In this document: piece by piece, positions 46,001-49,000 of the stretch
How the letters are laid out: every line of letters begins with the position of its first letter
Position numbering within the stretch: position 1 is the first letter of the stretch
Assembly (NCBI GenBank): GCA_922989275.2
Contig: OV277869.1
Span: 17,879,189-17,943,188, forward strand
Origin: Gari tellinella
Lineage: Eukaryota; Mollusca; Bivalvia; Cardiida; Psammobiidae
Direction of reading: 5' to 3'
Length of the DNA stretch: 64,000 bases
The notes under the pieces: model-generated
Seen by the model: only the letters and a program-made list of their open reading frames with translations
Told to the model about the DNA's origin: nothing
Database searches by the model: none
Translations under genes and position numbers: made by a program

Positions 46001-49000
46001 TCAGCTCAAAATCAGAATTTTCTGTTAATGTGTTCTTCTGTTTAAAATGCCTTAAATTTCAAATCATGAAGTCATTATAAAGAAAATGTACCAAACTACT
46101 ATATACATTTATTAAAACACAGATATTGCGTATAAATAATCTTTTCCCACTTCATTCAATTTCGAACAGATATACATTGATCTACTGTCAAAAACCATCC
46201 ATTATTCCGTAGACGACATTATTTAAAGTGTTTTTCAAGAATATTTCAAATTATGTGGTAATTTAAGTCATTTGCAATTAAAAATATTAAAAATACCTCC
46301 TGGTGTGCACAATTTGTAAAACAATGAGTCCCTTGGGCAAAACATTTAGTTTTTCAGATTTTAATATTATATAATGGCCAAACTATTATGAATCTTGACA
46401 AGTGAGTCTTTGGCAATTTTAATGAGTATAGGTCTCGGAACTCGCAGCTGTATTAATCACTGTAAATCTAAAATATTTAAAAAATCATTGGACCCATCCA
46501 TTAATGTCAGGGATTGAATAGCCATATATGAAATATACCTATATTAATGGAAAGCGACTGGTGAATGAAAGTGCCTTGTACAATGTTAATAACTTTGAGT
46601 TAATAGTTTGAGAGTTATCCCCCTTTAAAACATTTTCTATTGTTCTGCATAAAACCCATGTTTGACTGACATTGTTCAGGATTAATTTTCATTTATGAAA
46701 AGTGTTATCATTAAAAGTGTCTTGCACATAATTTACTGAAATGCATCAATACCATTCAGTCATTCCCCAGTGCAGCACTTTCTTTTCCGGTGGATAACTT
46801 CTGCTATACAGAAGCTCTCAATTTTGAAATTGAGAGATGTTATGTATACTGTAATTATCTCGGTTTCATGCCCAATAAAAGAACTTCTAGAAGGGTAGAG
46901 GAGCCAGTTTGTTGGTTAATTCGTTCTTCGGTCTGCCCTTGACACATATTTTTGATGCAACTTCTTTTACATTTCTTTACCGATTGACGTCAAACTTTGC
47001 ATAATAGTGGGGATGAGACAGGGCTGATTACTCTCCCCAACACTCTTCAGCATATTCATAGAGAGAATTATGTCGGATGCTTTGGCATACCACGACGGAA
47101 CGGTTAGCATCGGTGGGAGGACAATCACGAACTTGCGCTTTGCAGATGACATAGATGGTATAGCAGGGAAGGAAGAGGAGCTATCCAATCTAGTTGAAAG
47201 CCTTTACAAGACATCTACCGAATTTGGCAACAAATCAGCGCAAAAAAGACAAAACTGCTGACCAACAACATCATTGGTATCAGCACTGAAATCATGGTCA
47301 ATGGGGAGAAGCTTGATTGCGTAGATAGTTTTAAGTACCTGCATGGGTGCGACAGTTTCTGACAAGGGGTCGAAATCCGAGATACTTGCAAGAGCCGCTC
47401 AGACCACAGCAGCACTCGCAAAGTAAAATTAATATGGAATGATCGAAATATAAGCCTCAGCTCGAAAATAAGGTTGATGCGTTCACTTGTCATGTCCATA
47501 TTTCTATATGCCAGCGAAACTTGGACCTTGAATGCAGACTTGGAGCGCAGAATTAGTTCGTTAGGGAGGTGTTTCAGAAAAACACTTTGCATATCATACA
47601 AAGAACACATCTCAAATGAAGTAGTTCGAAACAGGATCAAAGAAGCCATTGGACCTCTCGAAGATTTATTAACAATTGTCAAGCAACGTAAAACGAGATG
47701 GTACGGGCATGTGATGAGATCAACTGGGCTTTCAAAGACAATATTACCAGGCACAATTCAGGGAGGAAGGAGGAGAGGCAGACAGAGCAAGCGATGGAAA
47801 GATAATATAACAGAGTGGACATATTTAAGTCTAAAGGAAAGGGTGCGGATGGCAGAAAACAGAGGGGAATGGAGAAAGCTGGTTGTCAAGAAATATATGG
47901 TGCCCCAACGGTCCGACATGACTACGGGGTAGGTGAAGGTGATTAATTATTAAATAGATATGTGGGTGTTATATTTTTCATACGAGTGTTTCCAAAAAGT
48001 ACAAAGTTATTGTCCTTTATTGGACTTCTGTACTAAAAAGCGCAGTTAGGCGTTTGTTAGCCCTATAGTATTATGATAATTCTTAACTTTTGTTTTAGTT
48101 TTTAGTTTTAAAAAAAAAGACGGGTGACTATTTTCTAGATGTGTGAACTCTTTTATGTTCTCTACAACCATTGGCAACAAGTCAAGTAATGTTTTAGTCG
48201 TACTACTATCATTTCTTACTTCTCCATGACTCTCCTCTTCCGAGTAATTTGCCTGTGGGTGTTTGCAAACTAAGTTTCGAAAGTTCTTCTTCTGTATCAC
48301 CATCTCCGTAATTGTCTGCAGCCAAGAAATCTAGTGCTATTTGGGTGACGTGGAGCTTTATTCTTTTTTGTATTTTACTGGACTTGGTGTTATTCATGGT
48401 TTTCTTGAAACTTTTACTGTTACTGATTGGTTGTTTGGAATCACTTTTGGTTTTCTTTTTCGAATTCAGATGGATTAATTTAGCAGATTTTTGTGTATTG
48501 TTTGCCCTGGTAATGTTCCAAATTAAGTATTTTTACCTAAAGAGTTTTTGCTTTATGGTTCTTGGTACCGTGCCAAGAACCATAAAGCAAAAACTCTTTA
48601 GGTAAAAATACTTAATTTGGAACATTACTGACGGCTGCAGAGAAAACGTCGAAAACTTGGTCGCAGTAACAACAGCTAAATCTAGCTTCGCATAAAAAGA
48701 AAGAAAACGCTCTTGAGCTGACCGTACAAACGTTTTCATTCATTTTCACAGCTGATGATACATTTCCTCTAGAGCTGACCGTACAATTTGCTTCGCATTG
48801 TTTACATGATTTCTGGCGTTTAAACTGCACATTCAAATATATCATTTCCATAGAATCGTATCAGTAGATATAAAATATATTTTGATCATAAAATGTGTAG
48901 TTTAAGATGTAGAAACTCGTTTAAATGGCAAAAACTACTGGGTCTTTATGACAAAGCTATCGAAAACAAGGTGAGCCTTCGCCAGTATCCGAGAAGATTC

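Noticed and set aside
47215..47754. 179-residue minus ORF
   Set aside because: Antisense shadow of the RTE reverse transcriptase relic on the plus strand.
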